A program made the translations under genes and the position numbers. From CAZYME01 sp964648115 (GTDB lineage: Bacteria > Pseudomonadota > Gammaproteobacteria > Legionellales > Legionellaceae), in contig CAZYME010000039.1 in the NCBI GenBank assembly GCA_964648115.1, positions 1 to 18,385 of the forward strand: 18,385 nt of DNA. Reading direction: 5' to 3'. The notes below the pieces were generated by a model, which saw only the letters and a list, made by a program, of their open reading frames with translations, ran no database searches and was not told the origin of the DNA. This document shows, piece after piece, positions 6,533 to 14,972 of the stretch; position 1 is the stretch's first letter; each line of letters opens with the position of its first letter.

Positions 6533-9265
6533 CTATAAAAATAATTGGCTGATGGCTAACACCTCTCGCTGTTGCCTTTCATTTATAATGGGGCCCGGTT
6601 GTAACAAATGCTGGTGAAGTGCTTGATGATAATGTTTATATGCACGTTTTAACTTTAGAAATTGAGCACGACTCACCACATTATTGGCCTGCAAATATTG
6701 CAATTGTAAAAGCGTATTCGTACAACGTATGAAAGCTGGTTTGGGATGTGCTAACACTAAAAACTGTACCAAAAACTCTAGATCTAGCAACCCCCCTGCG
6801 TTGTACTTAATTGGATTGCTATCCGCAGCGCCACCCATTTTTGCCCGCATATTTTTTACCTCTTCACGCAGTTTTTGCTTATCTCTAGGCAATAACAAAA
6901 TGGCATTTTTTAATTGATAAAAAACCGACTTAATACGCTTATTTGTAGATAACACCCGTGCACGCAAAAACGCTTGATGCTCCCATGTCCATGCGTTAGT
7001 GCGTTGATAATCTACAAAGGCGTCAAGATGGCTCACTAAAAGCCCAGCTGAACCAGAGGGCCTCAGCCTAGTATCTACTGAATAGAGTATGCCTGTTTGC
7101 AAACGCGTGGTTAGCATGTGCAAAATTTTTTGAGTTAAACGAGTAACTAACCCCTCACCTTCTAGTGGTGCTGTATGCAGAAAAACCAAGTCGACGTCTG
7201 AATCATAGTTCATTTCTCGACTGCCTAATTTTCCATAAGCAATGATGGCAAAGCACCGTTTTACCTGCATAATTTCCGGATAACGCATGCTTAACTGCAA
7301 ACAAGCTCTTTCCAGAACTTCCGTAATAATAACCTCTGCAACATCTGCTAAAAATCGCCCAATGCGTACGGCATCACATTGGCTATATAATTCAGCACGT
7401 GCTGCCAATAACCAGCAAGTTAATTTAAATTGACGCAACATATCATCTTGCGCATCCTGCTCCACACAATGGGCTAACCTTGTCTGTAATAAACGCTCCA
7501 ACTGTGTCTTTGTAAGAGGGCGCCAAGTTTGCTTTTGATCAACCAAGACTTCCAGCAAGAAGGGATGATGAACCAGCAAAGATGTAATAAAAGGACTATG
7601 AGCAAACCAGTAGAGCAATTCATGCAATGCCGGTGGGTTCTCGGTAAGCAAAGCTAAATAAGCACTACGCCCAACGATATTCTCTAGCAAGCTCAATACT
7701 TGCAGCAGCACAGCATCTGTTTCACTTACTTGGGTCAGCCCACTAAGCAATAACACCATAAAACGATCAAGGCGCATACGCGCAGCTTGAGATAATCGAC
7801 GACAACGGGGAGAGTGGCGAAAGGCATGGATCAATTGATAGCAACGCTCTGCCTGATCAAAACTCAGGCTCGTCAGAAGATTCACTGCCATGCTTGGCTC
7901 TATATGGCCTTGCCACAAACTGGCCAACTGGTTTGCAAGTAAACGTTTTTCATCTTGATAAGCATCCCCGTCAACGTTATGTAATACCGCATGAAATGCA
8001 TGGCTAATAATGCGCTGGTATTGGTGCAATTTGCTCACGAGAGCATCCCAGCTTTCATAGCCCATCGCCAACACAATCTGGGCCTGCATGATTAAATCCG
8101 TAGGCAAAGAATGCGTTTGCTGATCATTTTGCATTTGTAGCGTATTTTCAAGCTTGCGCAAGAATAAATAGGCTTGTTGCATCACGAGTGTGTGTGCGAG
8201 CAAACCTTCTTTTTTTAATGCAGCGAGTGCCACCATAGCATTTTGATGCTGTATTTGTGGCAACCGACCTCCTCGCATTAATTGGAAGCATTGAATAATA
8301 AATTCAATCTCTCGAATCCCACCCCGTCCGCGTTTTATATCATCTAGCATTGGGTTTAACTGTATTTCACGTTCTATCATCGCTTTCATGCTACGCAACG
8401 ACTCAATCACACTAAAATCCACATAACGACGGTACACAAACGGTGTAATCAGTCGATGAAACCATTGATTATTCATAGTAAGACTAATCGGGCGGGCTTT
8501 CACCATAGCATAGCGCTCCCAATCACGGCCCTGCTCTTGATAATAAGTTTCCATGGCTGCCAAGGTGCAGACTAAAGGCCCACTATCCCCATTGGGGCGC
8601 AAACGCAAATCAACGCGAAACACAAAGCCATCTGCGGTCAGGCCCTGTAACAACTGCACCAATTGCTGCACAGCCTTACTAAAATATTGTTCATTACTGA
8701 TAGATTCTTTGCCATCAGTGTGCCCTGCTGCAGAAAATGCACATATCAAATCAATATCTGAAGAAAAATTAAGCTCCCTTCCACCCAATTTTCCCATCGT
8801 TAACACGTAGAATTCTGCTGCTTCGCCTGTATCATGATTAGGTTTGCCATAACGCGGCATTAATTGCTGTTCGCAATAACGAAAGGTATGCAAAATTAGA
8901 GCGTCAGCACAATCAGACCAAGATGCCATTGTTTCTTCGGTCTGTGCAAGATTCGCTAACTCGCGTAACAATAGACGCAGAAAATGGTAATGGCGAAAAT
9001 GACGTAGTGATCGCGCAAAAGCATGCACTGGAATATCTAGAGGAATAAGTGTTACTAATCGCTGATAGTCCTCTCTCATCAAAGCAGGTAGGCAATCATC
9101 CTCTTCCAACAGTGTTTTTAAATGACAAAGATTTCTACCTGCATAATCGCTCACACAGAGGAGTTGATGTGCCGTCACATATAAAGGATGCTCCATCTCA
9201 CCTAAATTTTTGACGAGCACAACACCTTTGGATTGTAAAATATCTGGAATATCAACTGTCGCCAT
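6533..9265 (-). CDS. glnE: Bifunctional glutamine synthetase adenylyltransferase/adenylyl-removing enzyme GlnE
   Basis: Controls nitrogen assimilation by adding AMP to, and removing it from, glutamine synthetase in response to PII (GlnB) and glutamine. Both nucleotidyltransferase domains carry the signature. The N-terminal removing domain has GKLGGRELNFSSDIDL (about residues 158-173 from this start) and the C-terminal adenylylating domain has GKLGSREMNYDSDVDLVF (about residue 676 on). The joining helical region and the C-terminal helical bundle are also present. The size is slightly below the E. coli protein (about 946). Two starts are possible: GTG at 9278-9280 (915 residues) has no ribosome site of its own, while ATG at 9263-9265 has AAGG 14 bases upstream, so the ATG is slightly preferred. 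Convergent with rimO, with 34 bases between stops and no clear terminator. Confidence 0.96.
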   Translation of the reverse strand: MATVDIPDILQSKGVVLVKNLGEMEHPLYVTAHQLLCVSDYAGRNLCHLKTLLEEDDCLPALMREDYQRLVTLIPLDIPVHAFARSLRHFRHYHFLRLLLRELANLAQTEETMASWSDCADALILHTFRYCEQQLMPRYGKPNHDTGEAAEFYVLTMGKLGGRELNFSSDIDLICAFSAAGHTDGKESISNEQYFSKAVQQLVQLLQGLTADGFVFRVDLRLRPNGDSGPLVCTLAAMETYYQEQGRDWERYAMVKARPISLTMNNQWFHRLITPFVYRRYVDFSVIESLRSMKAMIEREIQLNPMLDDIKRGRGGIREIEFIIQCFQLMRGGRLPQIQHQNAMVALAALKKEGLLAHTLVMQQAYLFLRKLENTLQMQNDQQTHSLPTDLIMQAQIVLAMGYESWDALVSKLHQYQRIISHAFHAVLHNVDGDAYQDEKRLLANQLASLWQGHIEPSMAVNLLTSLSFDQAERCYQLIHAFRHSPRCRRLSQAARMRLDRFMVLLLSGLTQVSETDAVLLQVLSLLENIVGRSAYLALLTENPPALHELLYWFAHSPFITSLLVHHPFLLEVLVDQKQTWRPLTKTQLERLLQTRLAHCVEQDAQDDMLRQFKLTCWLLAARAELYSQCDAVRIGRFLADVAEVIITEVLERACLQLSMRYPEIMQVKRCFAIIAYGKLGSREMNYDSDVDLVFLHTAPLEGEGLVTRLTQKILHMLTTRLQTGILYSVDTRLRPSGSAGLLVSHLDAFVDYQRTNAWTWEHQAFLRARVLSTNKRIKSVFYQLKNAILLLPRDKQKLREEVKNMRAKMGGAADSNPIKYNAGGLLDLEFLVQFLVLAHPKPAFIRCTNTLLQLQYLQANNVVSRAQFLKLKRAYKHYHQALHQHLLQPGPIINERQQREVLAISQLFL

Positions 9266-9348
9266 AGTAAAAATAGTCACCTTAAAATATACTGAATTTA
9301 TAACTATTCACCTAGTTTTAATGTTACCGCACAGACGGAGTCTATGAT

Positions 9349-10095
9349 ATGGCCATCTTAGGGAAAAAATGGTGTCTGGCATGCGTGCTTTTAATCGTGA
9401 GCATCACCCCTGCGCAGGCGGAAAAACCGTTACGAATAGCCACCACCCAGCTTTTTTATCCTTTTGTCATACAAGCCACAAATCAATTATATGGATTTGA
9501 CATTGCTATGATGACGTATATTTGCGCTAAAATTCAACGCCAGTGTGATTACAAAATCATGCCATTTGGTCAATTGCTTCCTTCTGTAGCCAACAAAAAT
9601 ACCGATTTAGCAGTAAGCTCTATCACTATCACCGAAGACCGAGCACAGATCGTTAATTTTTCTATACCCTACTTCATGAGCGAAACCCGCTTTCTTGCTC
9701 AAACAAAAATGGGCAAAAGCCCGATTAACGCAAAAACCTTATCGGAATATAAAATAGCAACGCTAGAAGGAACCATCATGGATGACGCGGTCAGAAGCTT
9801 AGGAGTGGTAAATCCCCAAATTTCCCACTTCGACAGCGAATCCGACATGATTGAAGCGGTAGTCGCAGGAACAGTCGACCTGGCACTTTTAGACGCACCA
9901 ACAGCCATCTATTGGCAGGAACATTCCGCGGGAACATTATTAGCCGTAGGCAAACCCTTTACCTACGGCTTCGGGTTAGGCATCGCGGTTAACAAAGAAG
10001 AGACTGATTTATTAAAACAGATAAACGCAGCTGTTTTAGAATACCAAAACAGTGAAAATTTCAAAGTGGATTATGGGATGTATCTGGAGTATTAA
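9349..10095 (+). CDS. Periplasmic amino-acid-binding protein (SBP_bac_3 family), orphan
   Basis: Solute-binding protein of a polar amino acid ABC importer, 248 residues. A Sec signal peptide (residues 1-24, cleavage after AQA) is followed by the family pattern: LRIATTQLFYPF, YGFDIAMMTYICAKI, LLPSVANKNTDLAVSSITIT, then EDRAQIVNFSIPYF with Arg98, the residue that usually binds the ligand carboxylate. The length and ITITEDR core resemble arginine/lysine binders of the ArtJ/HisJ type, but the substrate cannot be read from the sequence. ATG 9349 has GGAG 8 bases upstream; a nearer ATG at 9344 is out of frame. No permease or ATPase gene adjoins it, so it either serves a transporter encoded elsewhere or acts as a sensor. 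Confidence 0.9.
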   Translation: MAILGKKWCLACVLLIVSITPAQAEKPLRIATTQLFYPFVIQATNQLYGFDIAMMTYICAKIQRQCDYKIMPFGQLLPSVANKNTDLAVSSITITEDRAQIVNFSIPYFMSETRFLAQTKMGKSPINAKTLSEYKIATLEGTIMDDAVRSLGVVNPQISHFDSESDMIEAVVAGTVDLALLDAPTAIYWQEHSAGTLLAVGKPFTYGFGLGIAVNKEETDLLKQINAAVLEYQNSENFKVDYGMYLEY

Positions 10096-10103
10096 ACAAC
10101 ATC

Positions 10104-10138
10104 GTAGCCCGTATGGAGCGGAGCGGAATGCGGGCTAC
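10104..10138. repeat. REP-like hairpin (GTAGCCCG...CGGGCTAC)
   Basis: A perfect 8-bp stem GTAGCCCG (10104-10111) and CGGGCTAC (10131-10138), extended by UAU/AUG with one wobble, around a 13-base loop GGAGCGGAGCGGA. Similar sequences are scattered in many proteobacterial genomes. It lies 9 bases after the stop of the binding-protein gene and could protect the mRNA 3' end. There is no T-run after it, so it is not a classical terminator. Confidence 0.75.
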
Positions 10139-10172
10139 ATTGATCTGTTCCCCTTATCCGAAATTAACACAA

Positions 10173-10439
10173 TTAATGCAGTGTTTGCCCTTGAACCATA
10201 CAGTTACTTATCACTAAACGGGTAATTTCATCCCCTTGATTTGTGCCGTACATAGTATTGAATCGCTGCGCTAAAGCAAGAACCCATTTGGACAAACGAA
10301 AATTCATCCGCTTTTCATTTTGATTAACAACTAATTCAAATAACCCTAGAGCATCGCTATCTTGTTTAGTAGCGTACTCTTCCATAATTAGCTGTGCTAT
10401 ATGCATGTCTTTGTCTTTTGTAGGCCAACTTTTGTTCAT
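10173..10439 (-). CDS. Hypothetical 88-aa protein
   Basis: I do not recognise the family. The start at ATG 10437-10439 (MNKSWPTKDKDMHIAQL) is chosen over an upstream in-frame codon at 10470-10472 because an ideal Shine-Dalgarno AGGAGG (10445-10450) lies 5 bases before it. The product is soluble and mostly helical, with a basic middle (NEKRMNFRLSKWVLALAQRF) and no signal peptide or membrane segment. The strong ribosome site argues that it is a real gene. It is convergent with the binding-protein gene and divergent from the 623-aa gene. Confidence 0.65.
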   Translation of the reverse strand: MNKSWPTKDKDMHIAQLIMEEYATKQDSDALGLFELVVNQNEKRMNFRLSKWVLALAQRFNTMYGTNQGDEITRLVISNCMVQGQTLH

Positions 10440-10510
10440 CAACGCCTCCTGCCAATAAAAAACTGTACTCAACTAAATAGGTCTGAATCTTATAATTTCA
10501 ATAGCCTATG

Positions 10511-10544
10511 AAGCCTTTATTATCTCATATTTAGGCTTTTTTTT
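10511..10544 (+). terminator. Weak stem followed by T8, possible terminator
   Basis: AAGCCT (10511-10516) pairs with AGGCTT (10533-10538) around a 16-base AT loop, and the 3' arm runs into eight Ts. The overlapping pair AGCCTA/TAGGCT (10503-10508, 10532-10537) offers an alternative fold. The short stem and long loop make this a weak call. It would insulate the PmrA-type promoter downstream from read-through. Confidence 0.3.
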
Positions 10545-10573
10545 CAAAAGAGTGTTTTTTTTTTGATATAAAA

Positions 10574-10593
10574 TTTAATGTTATGTTAATTTT
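10574..10593 (+). promoter_or_regulatory. PmrA box upstream of the 623-aa gene
   Basis: Two half-sites TTTAATGTT (10574-10582) and GTTAATTTT (10585-10593), separated by AT, match the Legionella PmrA consensus (cTTAATatT, 2 bases, cTTAATatT). Both TTAAT cores are intact and 11 bases apart. A -10-like ACTAAT (10604-10609) follows 10 bases later, placing the transcript start near 10616, just ahead of the GTG start at 10639. PmrA/PmrB activates many Dot/Icm effector genes. Binding itself is inferred. Confidence 0.65.
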
Positions 10594-10638
10594 TATCGAT
10601 TAAACTAATTACAGCGTTTTACCTATTTTGAGAATAGT

Positions 10639-12510
10639 GTGGACCATATTTTAGATCACATATCATTTAGTGCACTTGAGCATGCTGATCAGGAAGCTGT
10701 GCGCCAGCTATTCGATAATACCTACCAATCTGGGAGCAAATTAAAGCTCGACCAGTTGGGATTATTTAAGAAACGAAAATCGTTACCTATATCATCTGAT
10801 TTCTACAGTAAAAAATTAGAAACAGTAAATGAAGTCTCTTTTCATTACATGGACAGCGCACAAAAAACCGCGATGCAACAGGATCTGCTTTTCACTTTTT
10901 ATCTTCTATCTGCCCAATATCAACTGACTGAACTCAATCTTTATGGAGCCGATAGTCAACGAGACAAGTTGCGCAATCTAGGTGACCAAATTAAACGCTC
11001 AGCACGTCTTATCAAAGAATTGCGAAAGGCCGACCAACCAGAAATGCCTGAGACCATACTTGCCTCAGCTACCGATGATGACTCAGAAAAACACGCCAGG
11101 TACTTAGGGCTAACAATGATCGCTCCTCTTGTTGTGGAGGGGGGGCTGATGGAACTTCAGGTTAACGCAGGCTACCTCAATGGCGTGCGTGGCCAATGGT
11201 CTCGAACGCGAGGCATTTTTAAATCTATTCTGGCCCAATTATCCGATAAAATTGTCAATAGACAGCAAATGCAACAAAGGGATGCGATACCCACCGTCAT
11301 AACGGGCTATATAAGTTGGATTTTATACTACACCAATTTTGCTATCGACCTGCATTTATTGTTACGACACACTTTCCGTGGTAAATGGATGAATCAAGCG
11401 GAGCGTGATCTTCCTATTTCTACCCGCGAACGATTTCAAGCCCAATGGGACCAACGTAAATTTTCGCTGTTGGGTAATTTAAACTGGGCTATTGGCTACA
11501 TGGTCTGTTTTTATTGGCTTACAGGCAGTGGCATGGCCGGATACGTAGGCAACCTCTTAACGGTGAGCTGCCTATTGGTTGATATAAGCCTGGCTGCATG
11601 GAGATTTTCTGAAGAAAGTAAAGAACATAAAGCAGATTTGGAAAGGTATGGAGAGGATATAAAGACAATACAAAGGATATTCGATACCACCGAAGATAAG
11701 GAGCAGAAAAAAATATTACAGTTTCAATTAAACACGGTGGTTGAAGCTGAAAAAAAATGTAAGCTTGATTGGAAGTATAAAAAATATCGATTAATAGCTG
11801 ATATAACTTATGCGGTTAATCTTACAATAACATTTAGCTTGGTATTTTGCTTCCTCTTCCCTCCTACAATAATTCCTGTAGCCCTTGCAACAACATTAGG
11901 GCTCGCAGGATCAGTATTGTATTTTGTACAAAATCTCGTGTATGGAATCGTAGTTAAGAATCTCGATGGCGCCAAAACACGCGAAACAAAGGTGCTAGCA
12001 AAAACTGAACTGTCAAAACTTTTGTCTCAATTTGGTGATTTAAAAAGTGTTCCAGAAAATGATCTTGATGGTTCCAAAAAACAAAGATTGTATTTAGAGA
12101 TGAAGCAATTATCGTCTGAACTTGATTATCAAAAACAATTAGAACATTACCAAATGTTAAAATTAATACGTAAGGTGCTCGTCCAAACGTTTGCTCCTTC
12201 GTTGGTGTTTGGTGTGTATATGTTTACTCCGATCGGCCTAAGCATAGCTGTATTGGCGGCAGTAATTGGTCTGGCGATTCTATCTAATTCGCTACTCGCA
12301 AAAACTGGGGCCTCTAAGCTACCCACATTAGATAAAACAAAATATGATTCATTTTTGAAATTAGAGGCGCCAACTCAGGATGATTTAAAAAGTGAAGAGA
12401 AACCTGTTTCTGCACAGAATAAATCGAGATTTTTTACCGGAACAACTTCTATATCCCAACCTGCACCCCTTTCTCCTATTGAGCTCACAACAGATCTTGA
12501 TCTTACATAG
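10639..12510 (+). CDS. Multi-pass membrane and coiled-coil protein, candidate Dot/Icm effector
   Basis: A 623-residue protein, family not recognised with certainty. The N-terminal 215 residues are soluble and mostly helical. Hydrophobic segments follow at about 218-242, 278-297, 300-322, 385-409, 411-437, 512-529 and 531-554. Charged, probably coiled-coil stretches lie between them at 325-380 and 445-510. There is no N-terminal signal peptide. The last 65 residues are polar and end with KSEEKPVS, Ser/Thr/Pro-rich sequence and IELTTDLDLT, which fits a Dot/Icm C-terminal signal. The start is GTG 10639 with only a weak GAG ribosome site. The PmrA box at 10574-10593 supports co-regulation with the secretion system. 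A role in host membranes is inference. Confidence 0.85.
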   Translation: MDHILDHISFSALEHADQEAVRQLFDNTYQSGSKLKLDQLGLFKKRKSLPISSDFYSKKLETVNEVSFHYMDSAQKTAMQQDLLFTFYLLSAQYQLTELNLYGADSQRDKLRNLGDQIKRSARLIKELRKADQPEMPETILASATDDDSEKHARYLGLTMIAPLVVEGGLMELQVNAGYLNGVRGQWSRTRGIFKSILAQLSDKIVNRQQMQQRDAIPTVITGYISWILYYTNFAIDLHLLLRHTFRGKWMNQAERDLPISTRERFQAQWDQRKFSLLGNLNWAIGYMVCFYWLTGSGMAGYVGNLLTVSCLLVDISLAAWRFSEESKEHKADLERYGEDIKTIQRIFDTTEDKEQKKILQFQLNTVVEAEKKCKLDWKYKKYRLIADITYAVNLTITFSLVFCFLFPPTIIPVALATTLGLAGSVLYFVQNLVYGIVVKNLDGAKTRETKVLAKTELSKLLSQFGDLKSVPENDLDGSKKQRLYLEMKQLSSELDYQKQLEHYQMLKLIRKVLVQTFAPSLVFGVYMFTPIGLSIAVLAAVIGLAILSNSLLAKTGASKLPTLDKTKYDSFLKLEAPTQDDLKSEEKPVSAQNKSRFFTGTTSISQPAPLSPIELTTDLDLT

Positions 12511-12611
12511 TGAGGGAACTTACACAAAGCCCAATATTACAGGTGAATAGCCCCACTTCGGGTTAAATTTAGAGGGATTTTACCTTCATAATAGGATTTT
12601 TTTATTTGATG

Positions 12612-12617
12612 TATAAT
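12612..12617 (+). promoter_or_regulatory. Candidate -10 box for the 653-aa gene
   Basis: A consensus TATAAT preceded directly by TG, 53 bases before the ATG. No good -35 hexamer is visible at standard spacing and there is no PmrA-type repeat here. Confidence 0.4.
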
Positions 12618-12669
12618 TGCGCAGCATGTTATCATTACGCCATTATTAGCGTTTAAATGGTCTTGATAT

Positions 12670-14631
12670 ATGCTCACTCATGAACAAAAAACTGCTATTT
12701 TAAATTTGTTAACCGAATCACGACAGGCCTTATCATCAGATCGATTGACTTCGACTCATCGCGCACGAAACTTAAAACGCGCTGTTGGTTTGCTTGAGCT
12801 TAGAGAAGAAATTGAGGCTCTATCGGCTATGGTTGACACTGACAATTTTGAAGAAGCATTTAGAGAACGCTGCCGCTTACGTGCGATAGCAAATACGAAC
12901 ACCCCTTTAAGTTTTTTTTCTTCCCCTGATGGAGTATGCAATAACCTCTATTGGAACATCTTATTACAGCTTATCCCAGCCCCCAATAGCATGGGGAAGA
13001 TGCTAGCTATATTAGCGCCTAATGTTGGACAAATCCTCAGTCCTGACCTTGGATTTCAGAGGAACGAAGGGCGCGTTGAGTACAACGTCACCCTTGTTGA
13101 GAAGCCTGTTGTTACTGCGCTTACACAACCTGCATCACAAGAGGAGCTCCCCAAATTTGTTGTCCTCAGGGAGGGGCTGCTATTTAATGTCGATGATATT
13201 AGCGCTTACAATTTTGAATTGCACTCTACATTCTATGAGCAATTATCACATCAATATGCTGATACCATAGATAACCTTTATCAACACAATCAAGAGCTAA
13301 AAACGTTGCAAAATCAGATGTTACAAATTAGCCAGGGTCAGTCACCACTAGATGCTATCCAGCGCCTCATTTCAGGGCTTGAGCAAAGCGAAACTTTTGC
13401 AAACACAGCCTTTACTGACTTTCTAGTTTATTTAGAATCGCTAGCTCCTGAAGACAAAAGACGCTTACAAGCGTTGACCCCATCCGGACACTCAAAATCA
13501 ATAGAAGCTGTTATTCTGGATTTGCGTGGTGGAGGTTGCACTATAGCTGCTAATACTACTTTGAGTTCAATTATAAACAACTCAGAGAACCATGCTTTTT
13601 TAACCTCCAGGAGTTCCACGCTTTCTCCAGAAGACATTAGATCAATAAAAAACCGTTATAAGCGCAACAATCGCCTATCTTCTGCTCACGATGACACAAA
13701 AAAACTCGCGATGCCTGAGAGTCTTATTGTAAAATTCATTTCTGATATTACCATTTCAACTCAGTGGGATTGTGCAATAATACTGCAATATTTTCCTCCC
13801 TCGCACTATGAGGAGTTGCTTAGGCATACCAGAATTGACACCTATATTAGTGGTTTCCTAAGCCCACTGCCACTTTTTAGAAGAAGTGGGATTATGCTTA
13901 ACGAACAACAGCAAGCAGCTTTGGAGAGAGCCATCTTTACTAATTATTCAAAATTTGGCAATTTGGTAGAGATCTTAAAATTTGCAATAGAGCAGAATTA
14001 TAATTACCTAGCTGAACACATATTGTCCTTAAGTGATGCTCAAGGTAATACAGCACTCCACTTGTTGGGACATGGAGCAGAAAACCCTACCGTTTGGGCA
14101 GCCAGCATGGCTAAACTACAAGAGAATGCCCGTCTTGCTGCGTTACAAAAAAAGAATAATGCAGGAGATTCTGTGCTTGACTTAATAATAGGTCGGCCAA
14201 ATCTAGTTAATGCTACTTTAACTTCATTGCCTGAGAATATGCTTCTTGCTGTGTTAACAGAAAGAAGGGGTAGATACTCCTCACTCGTCTCTTCTATTGA
14301 TTTATCTGCATTACCTACAACACTATCTGTAGAAGCGCGCCATAAAATTCATGAAGACAAGCAATTAGATACATATTGGTTTAGGATTCACTTGGCTACA
14401 GACCTCTCTGCGTGTTTTGGCGCAGCGGCACTTGTGGTTGGAATAATACTTTTAGATACGGTACTCGCCCCCATATTGGCAGGATTAGGAGCAGGACTAT
14501 TAATAGGAGCGACAGGTCTGGCTTGCTATAGCTTTTTTTCTTCAAAATCTCCCGGGAATCCAGTCGTCGCTACTAGCAATAATCGGGTAGCAGATCAACC
14601 GACAGCACTGGAAATGGCCGTTGCCCTCTAA
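12670..14631 (+). CDS. Large protein with ankyrin-like segment and two-helix membrane tail, candidate effector
   Basis: A 653-residue protein whose family I cannot name. It has no signal peptide. Residues 1-75 and 195-225 are helical and charged. Residues 280-335 contain the distinctive stretch LDLRGGGCTIAANTTL and then SPEDIRSIKNRYKRNNR. Residues 456-505 look like degenerate ankyrin repeats (DAQGNTALHLL, then NNAGDSVLDLI about 40 residues later). A hairpin of two hydrophobic, Gly/Ala-rich helices lies at 579-598 and 600-624, followed by a polar tail ending ALEMAVAL. ATG 12670 lacks a recognisable Shine-Dalgarno. The last 57 codons recur downstream of the 608-aa gene (17868-18038). The ankyrin-like segment, membrane tail and neighbourhood suggest a translocated effector. 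Confidence 0.82.
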   Translation: MLTHEQKTAILNLLTESRQALSSDRLTSTHRARNLKRAVGLLELREEIEALSAMVDTDNFEEAFRERCRLRAIANTNTPLSFFSSPDGVCNNLYWNILLQLIPAPNSMGKMLAILAPNVGQILSPDLGFQRNEGRVEYNVTLVEKPVVTALTQPASQEELPKFVVLREGLLFNVDDISAYNFELHSTFYEQLSHQYADTIDNLYQHNQELKTLQNQMLQISQGQSPLDAIQRLISGLEQSETFANTAFTDFLVYLESLAPEDKRRLQALTPSGHSKSIEAVILDLRGGGCTIAANTTLSSIINNSENHAFLTSRSSTLSPEDIRSIKNRYKRNNRLSSAHDDTKKLAMPESLIVKFISDITISTQWDCAIILQYFPPSHYEELLRHTRIDTYISGFLSPLPLFRRSGIMLNEQQQAALERAIFTNYSKFGNLVEILKFAIEQNYNYLAEHILSLSDAQGNTALHLLGHGAENPTVWAASMAKLQENARLAALQKKNNAGDSVLDLIIGRPNLVNATLTSLPENMLLAVLTERRGRYSSLVSSIDLSALPTTLSVEARHKIHEDKQLDTYWFRIHLATDLSACFGAAALVVGIILLDTVLAPILAGLGAGLLIGATGLACYSFFSSKSPGNPVVATSNNRVADQPTALEMAVAL

Positions 14632-14634
14632 GTA

Positions 14635-14781
14635 GAGCGCAGCCCCCACTGCCATTAAGTTAAGAGATTTTATCATTCCCGCGAGGGCGGGAATCTATCC
14701 CTGACTCGGGCTAGTAGCCATGGCTCCCCGCCTTCGCGGGAACGACAGTCTTCCCTTAATTAATGGTAGTGAGCGCAGCCC
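14635..14781. repeat. Palindromic MITE-like element (family A) with flanking direct repeats
   Basis: A central element of about 125 bp (14646-14770) has imperfect terminal inverted repeats: ACTGCCATTAAGTTAAG on the left and, reverse-complemented, ACTACCATTAATTAAG on the right. Inside are two small hairpins, CCCGC/GCGGG near 14679-14692 and again near 14728-14742. It is bordered by 11-bp direct repeats GAGCGCAGCCC (14635-14645 and 14771-14781). The paralogous 3' region at 18042-18050 has a single GAGCGCAGC and no element. No coding capacity. The left end matches 1412-1432. Confidence 0.7.
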
Positions 14782-14861
14782 TACTGCCTTCATATATGCG
14801 CAATGTGCTCCTAAGCACGAACGGTTTTAAATATGAACACAAAAATATTTATTCGACAATG

Positions 14862-14924
14862 CCCATTGATGGGAGAAGGCGCCCGACAGAGTGGATGAGG
14901 GGTGATTCGATATTTATAACAAAA
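14862..14924. repeat. Hairpin repeat element, family B, left half only
   Basis: Bases 14871-14924 match 18094-18147 at about 50 of 54 positions (hand count), and the arm matches 4650-4678. The right arm is missing. A small palindrome CCCATTGATGGG (14862-14873) opens it. The copy lies in the 452-base gap between the 653-aa and roughly 183-aa genes. That gap contains only repeats; no gene is supported in it. Confidence 0.7.
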
Positions 14925-14972
14925 GTGGATAAGTTTGCTTTTTATTCAATCAAACTGAACCCACGTCATCAC

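Noticed and set aside
6684..6917. 77-codon plus-strand frame in glnE
   Set aside because: It is antisense to the conserved C-terminal domain of GlnE, with no independent evidence.
10097..10140. Hairpin after the binding-protein gene as a classical terminator
   Set aside because: The stem is good but there is no T-tract, and the sequence is of a widely dispersed REP type.
12541..12600. Possible terminator or riboswitch in the gap before the 653-aa gene
   Set aside because: Only a 5-bp stem with a wobble (AGCCC/GGGTT) could be drawn, and no conserved regulatory RNA motif was recognised.
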